In this document: piece after piece, positions 1-13,000 of the stretch
Layout of the letters: each line of letters begins with the position of its first letter
How positions within the stretch are numbered: the first letter of the stretch is position 1
DNA from: Bombyx mori
Lineage: Eukaryota > Arthropoda > Insecta > Lepidoptera > Bombycidae
Assembly: GCF_030269925.1 (NCBI RefSeq)
Contig: NC_085121.1
Location: forward strand, 10,681,501-10,745,500
Length of the DNA stretch: 64,000 nucleotides
Direction of reading: 5' to 3'
Program-made: the position numbers and the translations under genes
Notes under the pieces: generated by a model
The model's input: the letters and a program-made list of their open reading frames with translations, nothing else
Told to the model about the DNA's origin: nothing
The model's database searches: none

Positions 1-801
1 TTATAGTGCAGGATATAGACATAACAACTTACAATAATACGTCGCTAATTTGAATAGTGTTTAACTATAAAAGGGAATAAAAAATAAAAAATACACCAAT
101 CTAAATTTAAAGAGCGATAATTGTAACCGAAAATCCAGTCGTGTAGGGTGTTATTAAGTCATATGAAATGAAAAATATAGACATTTATTTTTTATTTTTT
201 TATTGCTTAGACGGATGGACGAGCTCACAGCCCACCTGGTGTTAAGTGGTTACTGGAGCCCATAGACATCTACAACGTAAATGCGCCACCCACCTCGAGA
301 TATAAGTTCTAAGATCTCAGTATAGTTACAACGGCTACCCCACCCTTCGAACCGAAACGCATTACTGCTTCACGGCGGAAATAGGCGGGGTGGTGGTACC
401 TACCCGTGCGGACTCCCAAGAGGTCCTACCACCAGTAAAACACATCTGATGTTCTCATACGTACTTTTAGGCCATCTGACTCTAATAACAAAGCTCCTCA
501 CTCCTAATTATAATAAATCAAAAAGAGATTGAATCAAACATTTCTGATGATGTTTCAAATATTTCTTGTAAAATGTGAGTCATTCTGGTAGTAAATCCGG
601 AAAAAAACTTGAATATTTCTATCATCAAACTGTCCTATAATATTATGGCTAATCATTGTGTATAAATATAATCTGTGGTTATCTCGCGTTAAATCGCATT
701 AAACTGTTAAATCATTGCAAATGAGTTTAAGATAAGGTCCATATTTGATTAGTTGTAGATCCAACTCAGAGCCTACAAAACTTTGTAAATCATTTTTACA
801 G
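1..801. other. Left-edge stretch: Nnt intron with a SINE
   Basis: No coding exon is supported here. The next Nnt exon starts at 802 after a TTTTTACAG acceptor, so this is presumably intron of Nnt. It contains one truncated Bm1 SINE (listed separately) and otherwise AT-rich DNA. Confidence 0.6.
187..440 (-). repeat. Bm1-type SINE, 5'-truncated
   Basis: A poly-T run followed by the complement of the Bm1 tail (TTGCTTAGACGGATGGACGA) and the body through ACCACCAGTAA marks a minus-strand copy. The tRNA-related head is missing. Confidence 0.85.
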
Positions 802-2189
802 GCAATGAACAGATCTCTCCCCAACGTCATCTTGGGTGGTTATGGAGTGACGACAGGTGGATCAGCTCGACCCACCGACGCGACACACACAGAACTCAAT
901 GTAGACTCAGTAGCCGAGCTTATCCACCGCGCGTCAAATATCATTATAACACCAGGTAATTTCTGCTTTGTCAAAACCTAAGTTTAAACGATGCATAGAA
1001 ATTCTGAAGTATTTTAAAAGGAACTATTAACTAACATTATTATTTCGACACAGGTTATGGACTTTGCGTTGCGAAAGCGCAATACCCTATCGCTGAGTTA
1101 GTGGATCTTCTAAAGGAAAGCGGCAAGAAAGTGCGTTTTGCTATTCACCCTGTTGCAGGTAAATAACAATCAATCGTGTTACCTTAGTTATCTGCTTTTC
1201 TATCAGCGTCACTTCAAGTCTTAAAATAAAATTTTGGTAAATTTATAGGTCGTATGCCCGGACAACTCAACGTATTATTGGCCGAAGCTGGAGTTCCATA
1301 CGATGACGTATTTGAAATGGATGAAATTAATGATGAATTCCCCGAGACTGATTTAGTACTTGTTATCGGTACGTAAACATTAAATATGAATAAAGTAATG
1401 AAATCTTTTTAATTTCACATACAATGATATCATAAACGTTATTAACCAATGTACATTTTTTTGGACATAATTATGTAAATGATGCCTGTAATTATTATAA
1501 TTTGAAAAAGCTTACGGTGAGATATTAGATAGACTCATGGCCTCATAGACACCATGATGTAAATATTGCCATCCATCATATTGTGACATGAGGTCGAAGT
1601 CCCAATATTTGTAATGTGCAACAGCCGAAACTAAAATTTTGCGAACTGTATATTACGTATAATATATTTCCTATTTATTGTACTTAATCGTTTTGTTTTA
1701 GGTGCTAATGACACTGTAAATAGCGCGGCCGAAGATGATCCGAACTCACCTATTGCGGGAATGCCGGTACTCAAAGTATGGAAAGCGAATCAGGTAAGAA
1801 GGTTGACCATATACCATTTCGAAAACTCTGATCAGGTAGTTCTTTGTGAACAATAAATATTCATACAAAGTTTCTTTCAACTGGCTACATCACAATAACT
1901 TGTGACAATATGACATAAGCCACTTTTACTAATCAACGGATTACGAAGGCTGTATGTCCTATATATTTAACGCACAACGTCGTACTATCTTTTTTATTTT
2001 TGCTGAATTGTTAAATTCTAATGATGACTTTGGTAATTTTAGGTTGTAGTAATGAAAAGATCAATGGGAGTTGGATATGCGGCCGTGGACAACCCGATAT
2101 TCTACAATCCCAACACTGCGATGTTACTCGGCGATGCTAAAAAGACTTGTGACTCTCTACTTGAACGAGTTAAACATTTAGCAGCCTAA
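802..2189 (+). CDS. Nnt: NAD(P) transhydrogenase, mitochondrial: last five coding exons
   Basis: Coding exons 802-955, 1054-1158, 1249-1368, 1702-1793 and 2043-2189 (TAA) join in frame to 205 residues. They match the NADP(H)-binding domain III of the proton-translocating transhydrogenase of the inner mitochondrial membrane, which couples proton entry to hydride transfer from NADH to NADP+. Visible family motifs are [87 protein letters not shown] and [12 protein letters not shown], ending at [10 protein letters not shown] as expected for a complete C-terminus. Domain I, the membrane domain II and the transit peptide lie left of the window. All junctions are GT-AG and phase-consistent, and I see no break, so the gene looks functional. 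An AATAAA follows at 2396. Confidence 0.96.
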
Positions 2190-3780
2190 ACCTTTTGATG
2201 GTGGACAGAACTTATTGAATATTGATTGTAGATAAAGTTTTACTATTACTGAAATTCTGCTATTCTTCGCTGTGACTCACTGTATGTATACATCGATATG
2301 TTAAAACGACAAGGCGCCCCCTATCTATGTTAATAGTTAATGGTAATGGGGAAGAAGTGCATAGATCATAATATATACATATTTACTACGTAACGAATAA
2401 AGCTAGGAATGGCAGTTCTCATTAAATTTAAAAGGGCACTAAATACGACAAAGCCATTTGCCGAACTACATCAAAACCATAAAACATACTAAAAAAGTTA
2501 AAGCAATGGGCGGTTCTTACGCCTAATATTGGTTGTAATTATTCTCATTAGCCCAGTAACGTACACTGCTGTACCTATCGGCCTCTCCCAAAATTTTAGC
2601 CACATAATAATATATTATATTATTATCTACAAAATGACAGAAAATATGATATGTTATATCATAAATAACTGTATTAGGGAATATTAAATGAATATTAAAT
2701 TGATTAGAGAAGAAAAGGGTAATGGAGATTGTTAATGACATTATCTTATATTAAAAGAATATTATTGAGACTTTGGTTATAACTACAAAAATATATTCTG
2801 AAATTTATAGACTGATATAAATAATTCATGCCAAATTATTGTAGATGTATGTATGTTTTCTTTTTAAATTGGAGATTTTACTTAATTTTTTATTGACGAT
2901 CTAAGTGATGAATACTATAGAATAATTTACTATATATTTAATGTGCAATCACTACATATTTTAAGTAATTTTGCAAAAGGAAATTTGCGATGTATTTTAC
3001 GAAAGTTAAAGTGAACAAGAAATTGTGTTCTATAGTTTAATGTTTTACAGCAGACTTGAGAGTTTTTTTTATTGGAAATTATTTAGATCCTTACAATCTT
3101 TAGTAATATATGAATAATTTCAAAGTGCCTTATTAATTGTTTAACTAGTCCATTTTACCATAAAAATAGTCAATCAATAAGCTTATATTATGAGCAAGAT
3201 CATCATTTATTATGCAATAATTTTTTAAAAAGGTTTAATAATATTTATATACAGATAACTTTATGCATGTTTACTTGCTGATTCTACTCGAGGAATGATC
3301 TCTATGGAGTTACACGCGACTTCAGAACATTTTTTTTACTAGACTTCACATTCCATAAAAAATATGTTTTTTAAATGAAATAGCTATGAATTGTTGCCGC
3401 ATTTGGTCTTGAAATTTTGTAATTTAGTATTTTATAAAAGAAAATAGAACATGACGCTAGAAAGTAGTTTGAGAACTTAAAACTTAGAAATGAATTTTCT
3501 ATAAAATATAATATGTAAATGTTCTATGAAGGTGTAATAAAAATAGTGATTAATTATAAATATATTTCATTTCAATTAACAAAGCTTTTTATACCTTATC
3601 TTATACATAGCATTTTATTAACAGTGATGGAGCGTCGCCCATAAAACCTTCAGATGAATTGTGCTATAGGTAATTTGGCTAATTCAATTATATATGTTAT
3701 TAAGAATTAAATTTACTTAAGTTTATTGATAAACTTCACCTTTTCTTGAATATACACTTCTGAAATAAGTTTGTTGGTAG
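2190..3780. other. Nnt 3' UTR and AT-rich intergenic DNA
   Basis: A canonical AATAAA lies at 2396-2401, about 210 bases after the Nnt stop; later AATAAA-like sites occur near 3535. The rest is AT-rich without a supportable ORF. Confidence 0.5.
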
Positions 3781-5365
3781 GTACGCAGTCTTCTTGTATA
3801 CCTTACTCACAGGCGGGCTGAAGCCTTGGAGAGCAAGGGTGAGGCTTTCGCGTGAGCCTTGATATCGCGAAGGCCTTCGACAGGGTCTGACATAGGGCAC
3901 ATCAGTCCATGCTACCATCTCACGGAATCCCCGAGGGACTGCAAGTAGATCGCTACCTTTTTGGCTGGGCGGAGCATCAGTCGTTCTAGACGGTGACTGT
4001 TCCGATACCATGATCATTAACGCTAGCGTTTCAGAAGGTTCGGTGCTCTCCCCCACACTCTTCATACTGTATATCAATGACAAGCCTGTGTATACCCACA
4101 TGCTGTCTATTGATGGCATGTATTGCTGTGCGGATGACAGCACGGGTGATGCCACGAGGGGCCACCAGAGTCTCTCTCGGAGCTTGATGCAAAAGGTATC
4201 TCTCTTGCACCACGCTCAAAAACGACCAAAACTTGTGTCTGAAGTGGAGAACTCTAGTGCGAGTCTCCGAGTGGGGGGTCCTGTTGAAGACAAAAGTTTG
4301 CGATCTTTTGCGCGTTCACTGTGAAGGACCCATTTGTCATGGTGCCGCAATTCCAAGGAGTATCCCTGTAACCTTCCGAGAGTATTGGGATACTTGGGGT
4401 CGATATTTCGAGCGATGTCCAAGTACTGAGTCATATGGAGGACAGAGAAAAGCTGGCGTCAAAAATGCTAGAAGTCCTCAACAGAGCGAAGCGGTACTTT
4501 ACGCCTGGATAAAGACTTTTGATCTACAAACACAGGTGTCTTTTGATCTACAAACACACAAAACTACAGGCACAGGTCCGGCCCCGCGTGGAGTACTGCT
4601 CCCACCTCTGGACCGGGGCTCCCAAATACTAGCTACTTCCATTTGACTCCACACAGAAGAGAGCCGTTCGGATTGTCGACTGTCCCATTCTCACGAATCG
4701 TTTGGAAACTCTGGGTCTGCGGAGGGACTTCGGCTCCCTCTGTATTTTGTACCGTATATTCCATGGGGAGTGCTCTGAGAAATTGTTTGAAATGACACCG
4801 CACCGCACCGCCCGCCACAGGAGTAGAGTTCATCCATACTACCTGGAGCCACTGCGGTCATCCACAGTGGGTTTCCGGATATTTTTTTACCACGTACCAC
4901 CGGCTTTGGAATATATTTTTTTTCTACCTAAGCTGATGGTCTTGAGAGACCATATCAACGTCACCGGGCTAGTAGGTGAGCTCACGGAGCTCAAACCTGA
5001 CGTTGTTGCTAACACGAACCCTAGCAAAAGCCGTGCATTGCAGAATTTACTACCAGATTGGAAACGCGACCCACTGAGAAGATCCGGCGAAAAACTCAGT
5101 CGGCTGTGTCTGTGGGTTAATTTACTCGCCGAGCCCTTCGTCGCAAGCGATCCGAGATGACGTGCCGGCTTTGGAATGAGCTCGCCTTCACGGTGTTTCC
5201 AGAGCGCTATGACATGTCCTTGTTCAAACGCGGCTTGTGGAGAGTATTAAGCGGTAGGCAGCGGCCTAGCTACCCTTGGCATTGCTGAAGACCATGGGCG
5301 ACGGTAACCACTCACCATCAGTGGGCCATATGCTCGTCTGCCTACAAGGGCATCTGTATTAAGTG
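3780..5365 (+). mobile_element. Decayed Jockey-like non-LTR retrotransposon (LINE-J) split by LINE-A
   Basis: Translation in shifting plus-strand frames gives pieces of reverse transcriptase: DIAKAFDRV, SVLSPTLFILYINDK, then CADDSTGDA (the catalytic DD box), followed by the usual downstream [20 protein letters not shown] region. It ends in the LINE-J 3' tail (GTAGGCAGCGG ... CTCGTCTGCCTACAAGG). Frameshifts, stops and a small internal duplication near 4525-4570 show it is dead. A LINE-A tail interrupts it at 4913-5164. Confidence 0.85.
4913..5164 (-). mobile_element. LINE-A 3' end inserted in LINE-J
   Basis: A poly-T start and TACCTAAGCTGATGG open the complement of the LINE-A 3' UTR, continuing to the C-terminal RT codons. 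The 13-base sequence CCGGCTTTGGAAT flanks it at 4900-4912 and 5165-5177, a clear target-site duplication inside the LINE-J ORF. Confidence 0.85.
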
Positions 5366-5589
5366 GCATCCCTAAGTTTTTTTTCGCAATTCGTATCTTC
5401 CCTTGTAGTTAGTTTGTTTCATTGTAAAATGCATGACTGAATCATATCAAAATCGTGCTCCTGCCAAAAAGTCATTTTGCACACTTTTCTTATAATGTGT
5501 GATAGAGGTAAGGGAAACCATCATAAAACAAGTTAAAAAAGTGTATAATGTATAAACATGAACGTAGCAGTTTCAAACGATGTGAAGTG

Positions 5590-5831
5590 TGCTGGATGTT
5601 TCTTAAAACAAGGTTTTCTTGCGAACGGAGTCTCGTATGATAAGCACGAGTCTGTCTAGCACTCCAATGTTATATAGTTTGTAAATCAAACCATTATGCC
5701 AGACTTTGTCGAACGCCTTTGCGATATCGAAGAAGAGGGCTCCGGTCGAGATTGGTTTCCGCTTAGTTAGCCCTATTAAGATGTGCTCCGTGAGGCGGTG
5801 CACTTGTTGTATCTACGAGTGCTTGGCGCGC
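5590..5831 (-). mobile_element. Non-LTR RT fragment (Jockey-like)
   Basis: The minus strand encodes HRLTEHILIGLTKRKPIS and then FFDIAKAFDKVWHNGLIYKL, the RT block with the first catalytic aspartate, followed by YNIGVLDRL. It is truncated on both sides; the minisatellite begins exactly at its upstream edge. Confidence 0.85.
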
Positions 5832-6191
5832 CTGTTCCAATATAACAGCCTGTTCCAATATAACAGTCTGTTCCAATATAACAGCCTGTTCCAATATAAC
5901 AGCCTGTTCCAATATAACAGCCTGTTCCAATATAACAGCCTGTTCCAATATAACAGCCTGTTCCAATATAACAGCCTGTTCCAATATAACAGCCTGTTCC
6001 AATATAACAGCCTGTTCCAATATAACAGCCTGTTCCAATATAACAGCCTGTTCCAATATAACAGCCTGTTCCAATATAACAGCCTGTTCCAATATAACAG
6101 CCTGTTCCAATATAACAGCCTGTTCCAATATAACAGCCTGTTCCAATATAACAGCCTGTTCCAATATAACAGCCTGTTCCAATACAACAGC
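5832..6191. repeat. 18-bp minisatellite, 20 units
   Basis: The unit CTGTTCCAATATAACAGC repeats head to tail for 360 bases, exactly 20 copies. Only two single-base variants are visible: unit 2 has T for C at its end, and the last unit reads AATACAACAG. Each unit carries 5-base inverted arms (CTGTT/AACAG), so one strand could form serial hairpins. Because 18 is a multiple of 3, long ORFs appear in several frames; I do not regard them as genes. Confidence 0.98.
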
Positions 6192-6950
6192 CTGTTGTGT
6201 TGCAACAGGTTTAATAATGTTTTAAGTAGAATAATAATATGTTCCACATAAAGGAACAGATCATACATATGAAATGGTTTTAATACATTTTTTGAAATGA
6301 AAACAATCCTTCAGGCTTTCTCAGGCTTAGGACTTACAACTTGATTTATTAATATTAATGATATGCGAAACTAGTTTTGCCAATATGTGCATGCATGTTA
6401 ATGTTATTGCTATCTTTTTCTATTACAATAAGTGAAATGAGAAAAGAGCATGTTACTAACTGTTTGGGAACATGATGTATATGCTATCTTTTTCTATTTC
6501 TGTACGTGAAAAAGGAAAAGAGCTTGTTCCAAACTGTTTCGTTTCTGATTGTTTACTGTGGAATGGAACAAAGCAACATATGGAATATTGTGGAATAGTT
6601 GAAACAGTTGGAACAGTTGTTTCGGTCTATAGACAACAGTTCGAAGTTTTTCCATAGACGGACCTGTTCCGTTTGACTGTTCCGATAAATACGCCTCACC
6701 CCTAAACTAATATTCTAATACTGAATAAATTGATAGAGTTTTATCCACTGAAGTAGGAAACCTAGGTCTATGGTTTTAACTTACCAAAACATTGAAAGGT
6801 CGAATTATAATCAGTTTACTGAATTTACAAGCTATCAAAATCGTGTCTACCGTGCTTTGTATTACGAATTACGAGAAAATATTATCAACGGAATGTAATG
6901 ATTAAAATTGGTTAGTTTGATATTAAAACAATTTTCTTATTTGTTCAGAA
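6192..6950. other. Intergenic DNA upstream of Esyt, rich in GGAACA/TGTTCC
   Basis: No gene is supportable. Several GGAACA or TGTTCC words occur near 6241, 6253, 6467, 6526, 6562, 6609, 6665 and 6678, resembling the minisatellite core. Confidence 0.4.
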
Positions 6951-6954
6951 TACG

Positions 6955-7003
6955 TTTTAATCACGAAAACACCTGCAACGCCGCAGTAGTTTAGTGCAGC
7001 ATG
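6955..7003 (+). other. Esyt: Esyt first exon with start codon at its 3' edge
   Basis: ATG at 7001-7003 is followed at once by a GTATGT donor. Splicing to the acceptor before 7466 gives Met-Ala-Ser-Asp-Asn-Asn-Met-Ala-Gly in one frame with the later ATG at 7481. An in-frame TAG at 6992-6994 closes the frame upstream. The transcription start is not visible, so the left edge is a guess. Confidence 0.55.
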
Positions 7004-10000
7004 GTATGTGTTTCAAATATTTATTTCGACCCATTCCTGGAATATGGATAACTGTAACAGTAGTCTAAAAATAAAAGTGATATCATTCATCTTGTTTTAC
7101 CTTACTCTGTTTGAATTAGCTTTAGATAAAGTATAAATGTAGATAATAAAATAATGCTTTACGTGCCGGTTAAAATATTGCACATTGTACATTGAAAAAA
7201 TTGTTAGCCTTAACATATTTAGTTCCGTTGGTTCTTTAGCACTCCGGTGGCACTTTTGTAGTTGTATTTTGACATTTATTAAGTCTGCCTGAAAAAAGGG
7301 GCTCTTAATTTAGTGCTTCTGAAGTACTCAGTACATTAGTGCATATTCAGTCTTAAAATTGCTTACAATATTTAATTTTCTTTTTTATAATATAATTTTC
7401 AATTTTAAATCTACAACTAAATTCTCAAATATTTAACTTTCTGGTTTGTAAATTACTTTTTCTAGGCCAGTGATAATAACATGGCAGGTGCAAGCAAAAC
7501 TGCCTTACCACCAGGCAGTGATGATGGCAACAGTGTTTTTTCTATGATGTACACATTTCTCAAAAAGGTAAGTTTTACAAATCTTCATATAGTTTATAAA
7601 ATAATATGTAGTTGTCAAACCGTGTGGTAAATGTTAATTATGTGCATGTATCATACAATTTTCATTCAAACCACTTAGCACATTCTTATTCATATTAGAA
7701 ATGGGATAATGATGTACATACATATCTGATTAAGGTAGCATTGATGGACATTTTTTTATATCTTATTGCTCCATTGCTATTATTATTAAAAGCAAACTGT
7801 AGAGTGACTATAAATCTTCTAGTAGTCACTGTAACCCACATTGATTTATTTTGGACAAAATTTTGCTAGAACTTTCTTAGGTGTACTTATTCATCTCAGT
7901 ACTATTTTTGCATAAAGTTTCCACACTATGAATATATTTTATAATTTAGAGATACTGGCAAATAAATTCAAATAAAATTAAATGAAAACACCTCAAACCC
8001 CCAATAACACTAACTATTTTGCAGATTTTTGTGTTGAATTTAATCAATCACGTATTGAAATATATGTACTTAAAACAGGGTAGTTAGATTTTAATTTTAT
8101 CATTCATTTTGAGGACTTTTTGGCGGGAACGCGAGGAGTGAAGTTGTGTGATTTGTTTTATTTTGTCTATTTAGTGTTTCTTCAGGTTTAAACGTGTAAT
8201 AACGGTGGTTTATTAATAGTTTAATATCTGTGAAAGTGCACAAATGTGGGAAAATGAAACAAAGCTGCTGGACGTAACTTCTCGGGTTCCTCCAAAAAGT
8301 CCACTGAAAAAATCTCAGTAAATGACCACCATTTTACTGCGATTATATTTCATCCCATATCATCTCATTTCATTAAATTTCATCCCAGTTGATTAATGTC
8401 TCAAATTAATCATCTTCATTTCATTTCACTCCATATTATCATTTTTCATAAAATTAAGAATATAAAGTAAAATAAGACATGACTTAAAGGTCTTAGTTAC
8501 CAGGTCATAAAATCTCTTAAAAAAAATCATTCATTTTGATTACTTATTCTTATCTTTGTTAAACAATAATAAAAGTAATGTGTTCTGCAACAACTGGTGC
8601 AGGCTACAATTTTCCCTAGTTTTACAGATACTATACAGCAATATTTTTTTTTTATTTAATGTGTAATACATACATGATATTATTATGACATTTACTACTA
8701 TTTAAGAGGCAAAATTTCAAACAGGCCCTCAAGATGAGTAATCTCTTAATTACATAAAATATTATGATAGGTACTTAAAATAACATTTAGTGACTAAGGT
8801 TACATACATACTCACATTTAATATTTAACTGCAGTGCATTGTACTAATAGAGCTTTATGAGTCATGTGTGACCTCCAAATAAGTGATCTGAAAAATAAGA
8901 TTGGCTTATTCTTTTATTTGTGCTTTAGTCTTTTATTCCAATATTTTATGTTAATACTTTGTTACTCTGCATGTTTTTTTTTCTATGTCGTCAACACCAA
9001 GGCTTATGTATCTTTTACAATTTTTTCCCTACCTATTTGCTGGTAGACTTTTCTAGCTACGCCAGGGCGGGTAGGTGAGCTCATGGGTTCAACCTGAGAG
9101 AGTTTGTTAAGTTTGTTAAGACTAGCCCTAACAAGACCAGCATTTCGCAGAATCTATCACTGCCATCTTTTGTAATAGATATAGCCAATGAGAGATCTTC
9201 TAATCTGACATAAATTATGATTATCCACATAAGTTATCCCTTGTTTCAATTCTTTTATGTTTACTAAAATAATTTTACCATTCTGAAAAGTCATTAACTA
9301 AGATTTAGTTGTGCCCCTTAAGCTAGTGGCCACTAGATAGCACCCCACATTTAGCTTCTCTTAGAGCTAGTTCAAATGATTAGCAGCTTGTTAACAATTT
9401 TTAAAAATTATCTCCCTTCTGACAGTGGCTCTCAAACTAATTTAATTTTAATAATTAATAAAATAATTAAATAAAATTGATTTTACAAAATTCTTGTGTT
9501 TCGAAAAGTATGACGTCTTAAAAACGTTTTCGTGTGTATAGCCTTTTCACACTTCCATTGCTTGACTGAAAGCTCTGAGACTTATTTATAGTCGTTGTAA
9601 AGCAGACTTCATGCAGATATTGCCCCGATTCAAAGGCGTAACCGGTATTCATAGAATAAAAATCGATTATATCTGAGCATGATTAGTAAATCCGGTATTC
9701 TTGGTATCGGTAGCTTAGCGGTAGGCAGCGGCTTGGCTCTGCCCCTGGCATTGCTGAAGTCCATGGGCAACGGTAACCACTCACCATCAGGTGGGCCGTA
9801 TGCTCGTCTGCCTACAAGGGCAATAAAAAAAAAAAAGTCTTTGTGGAAGTACTGACGCACGCAGTACTCGTATTATGACAGTTGTACCAACAATTATGAG
9901 GAGCCTTTGAAAAGGGAACCTAGTCTTTCACACTATTATGTATCTCTGTTGGATTGTAAGTAATTTTCTTCAATCCCTTTTGCAACACTATAAAACCAAT

Positions 10001-13000
10001 TGAGAGCTAGATCCGATAACTCAAGTTTGATGGGGTAATTAATAAGCTTCAGGGACCACTTCATACCATGTAACAAATTAATTTTCAGCGCAATAGATTT
10101 CTAATATATAGTTTGCCCAAGAGTTATGTCAAGAGTTTTTTTATTAAATGAGGTGGTTATAAAGTACAGTACCGTCGTTGTGACTAAATGGGCAAAGTAT
10201 TGGAATCTTTAGAAAAAGCGAAATGAAAACAACGAATATATTAAACCTAAACAGGTTCGTCGTACTTTATTTCGGAGTCGTTAACTACTGAATGATTTTT
10301 GAGCACAAGGCTAACTGGAATGTGTAGCGCACTACCTAACATTCGTATTCAATGACGTAAGCGTTCCTATCAGACAGTAACTACATCATGATGTAGGCAA
10401 CTAACGAACGATTCATTGCATGTTAATTTAAAAAAAGTGACATCATGCACGCTAAATGTATTCCCATAGGACAGGAAATAACTAATGTCAGGTAGGCCAC
10501 GTAATATAATAGTTTGCCTGAACTTTTTTTTGTTGTCATCCCTGATGTCAATAATAATAATAATAATAACCGAGGCACCAGTCAAATCTATATCATAATA
10601 TACAAAAGCCGTATGTATATACTAGTTTGGAGTCTTCATTGACACGCAGAAACCCGTGATTAATAGTAAAATTTCTTCATTCGCTAAAGTTAATAATATA
10701 TTAAACAGAATATAAGATATAAGAAGTCAAGTGAGTTAACACCATTACCCTTGGCTGAAACTTCTCATGTACACACTGTTCAATTATTTACATTTCTTGA
10801 ATGGGTGAACCAGCTCACAGTCAACCTGGTTTTAAGTGGTTACCTGGACCCTTAGATATCAACAACGTAAATGCCACGTTGAGTCTCAGTTCTATAGAAC
10901 TGCCGTTGTACTATAGTACAACGGCTGCGCCAGTCTTCAAACTGGAATGCATTACTACGCTACGCTATGCTATGCGGCAGAAATAGGCAGAGTGATGGTA
11001 ACTACCCGTGCGGGTCCACAAGATAGGGCATCTTGTGAAACCATACGGGTAGGGCGGGCACCACAAGTATTACTGAAACTATAATTTTTGCAGGTTTTCA
11101 TTATTAGTACTAGAGGTTATTCCTTCATTGTAGAAGTCATTCGTAAACATGTTTTAGACGTGTACGTATTTCATTATAAAAAGTAGTGCCTGCCTTCGGG
11201 ATTCCAACAACGGCATTTTTTTTCCTGCCTAATCGTTGGTAGCCTAAGGGGCTATTCCAACTTCGCGCGGACTCGTAGGTGAGCTCACGGGCTCAACCTG
11301 AGAGAATTGCTAACGTTAGCCCTAGTGAGAGCAGTGTTTCGCTGAATCTACTACCGGATCGGATTCGCGACCCACTGAGAAGATCCGGCGAGAAACTCAG
11401 TGGGTAACGGCACAGTTGCATCGTCTCCGATACGAATGCACCGGGTGTCTTATTCATTAGGCCATGACATCTTCTAAATACATGAAATATGACTTTCTGT
11501 TTCATCTGTGCATCATGCACTAAATAACTAGTCAGGTCATAAGTATTGTCACACAGTAAAAAGTTTTCTTTTAGAATGCTGGCCACAAAAAAGTTTATTG
11601 AATTCGAATTTCGAATTGTTCATGAAAATAAAAATGTATACTTTTAGAATTTTACTCGTTTTTTAAATATGGAGTGGACGCTTAAAGAAGACCGTGTTGC
11701 AGTTATTGCGTTGCATCGTTGCGGTTACGCGCCAATTCAAATTTTTAACATACTGAAAATTTTGAATATAACCAAAAGATTCGTTTATCGTACCATCAAA
11801 CGATACAATGAAGACTCTAGTGTAGATGACAGGTCAAGAAGTGGTCGCCCTCGGTCTGTTAGGACTCCAGCAGTGATAAAAGCTGTGAAGGCGCGAATTC
11901 AAAGAAATCCCAAACGTAAGCAGAAACTGTTGGCCCTTCAGATGGGGTTAAGCAGAACCACGGTGAAAAGGGTGTTAAATGAAGACTTAGGGCTTCGGGC
12001 ATATGGAAGAAAAACAGGACATCGTTTGAACGCTCGTCTATTAGACCTGAGACTGAAGAGATGCCGCGCTTTGTTGAAGCGGTACGCGGGAAAAAAATAT
12101 CGGGAAATTCTTTTTTCGGATGAAAAAATTCTTACCATAGAAGAGAGTTACAACAAACAAAATGATAAGGTGTACGCACACAGTAGTGAAGAAGCGAGCA
12201 ACCGTATTCCACGTGTCCAACGAGGTCATTTTCCATCCTCGCTCATGGTATGGTTGGGAGTTTCTTATTGGGGCTTAACAGAGGTACATTTTTGTGAGAA
12301 AGATGTAAAAACGAATGCAGTTGTGTATCAAAATACAGTCCTGACGAACCTTGTGGAACCTGTTTCTCATACCATGTTCAATAACAGGCACTGGGTATTC
12401 CAACAAGATTCGGCGCCAGCTCATAGAGCGAAGAGCACACAAGACTGGCTGGCGGCGCGTGAAATCGACTTTATCCGGCACGAAGACTGGCCCTCCTCCA
12501 GTCCAGATCTGAATCCGTTAGATTACAAGATATGGCAACACTTGGAGGAAAAGGCGTGCTCAAAGCTCATCCCAATTTGGAGTCACTCAAGACATCCTTG
12601 ATTAAGGCAGCCGCCGATATTGACATGGACCTCGTTCGTGCTGCGATAGACGACTGGCCGCGCAGATTGAAGGCCTGTATTCAAAATCACGGAGGTCATT
12701 TTGAATAAACTTTAGTGTCATTAAGAATCTATGTTTTGTTAAGTTCATTTTGGTATATGAATGGTTACATAATGAATAAACTTGTTTCAATTATTTTACA
12801 TTAAACATGTGACAGAATTTATGACCTGACTAGGTATATCTGTGCATACTTCACACACAGTGCCTCGGTACAGTATATGCATAATACACACTGTACCGAT
12901 ACACATATTTAGAACAATTAACATATTTATCAAACAATTATCACTGTTTAAATAGAACCACTGATAACTAGCTATTAATGCGTTTCATCTACTTCTATTA

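Larger units (their letters stand above)
7568..11500. other. Esyt intron 2, left part
   Basis: Mostly AT-rich intron. A stretch at about 8098-8600 (GGACTTTTTGGCGGGAACGC onward) reads like the start of an interspersed repeat, but I cannot assign it. Other contents are listed separately. Confidence 0.45.

Noticed and set aside
5832..6191. CRISPR-like array
   Set aside because: Units are contiguous without spacers and the genome is eukaryotic.
5706..6268. Long repetitive ORFs on both strands across the minisatellite
   Set aside because: The unit is 18 bases, so several frames stay open automatically; no start context or homology supports a gene.
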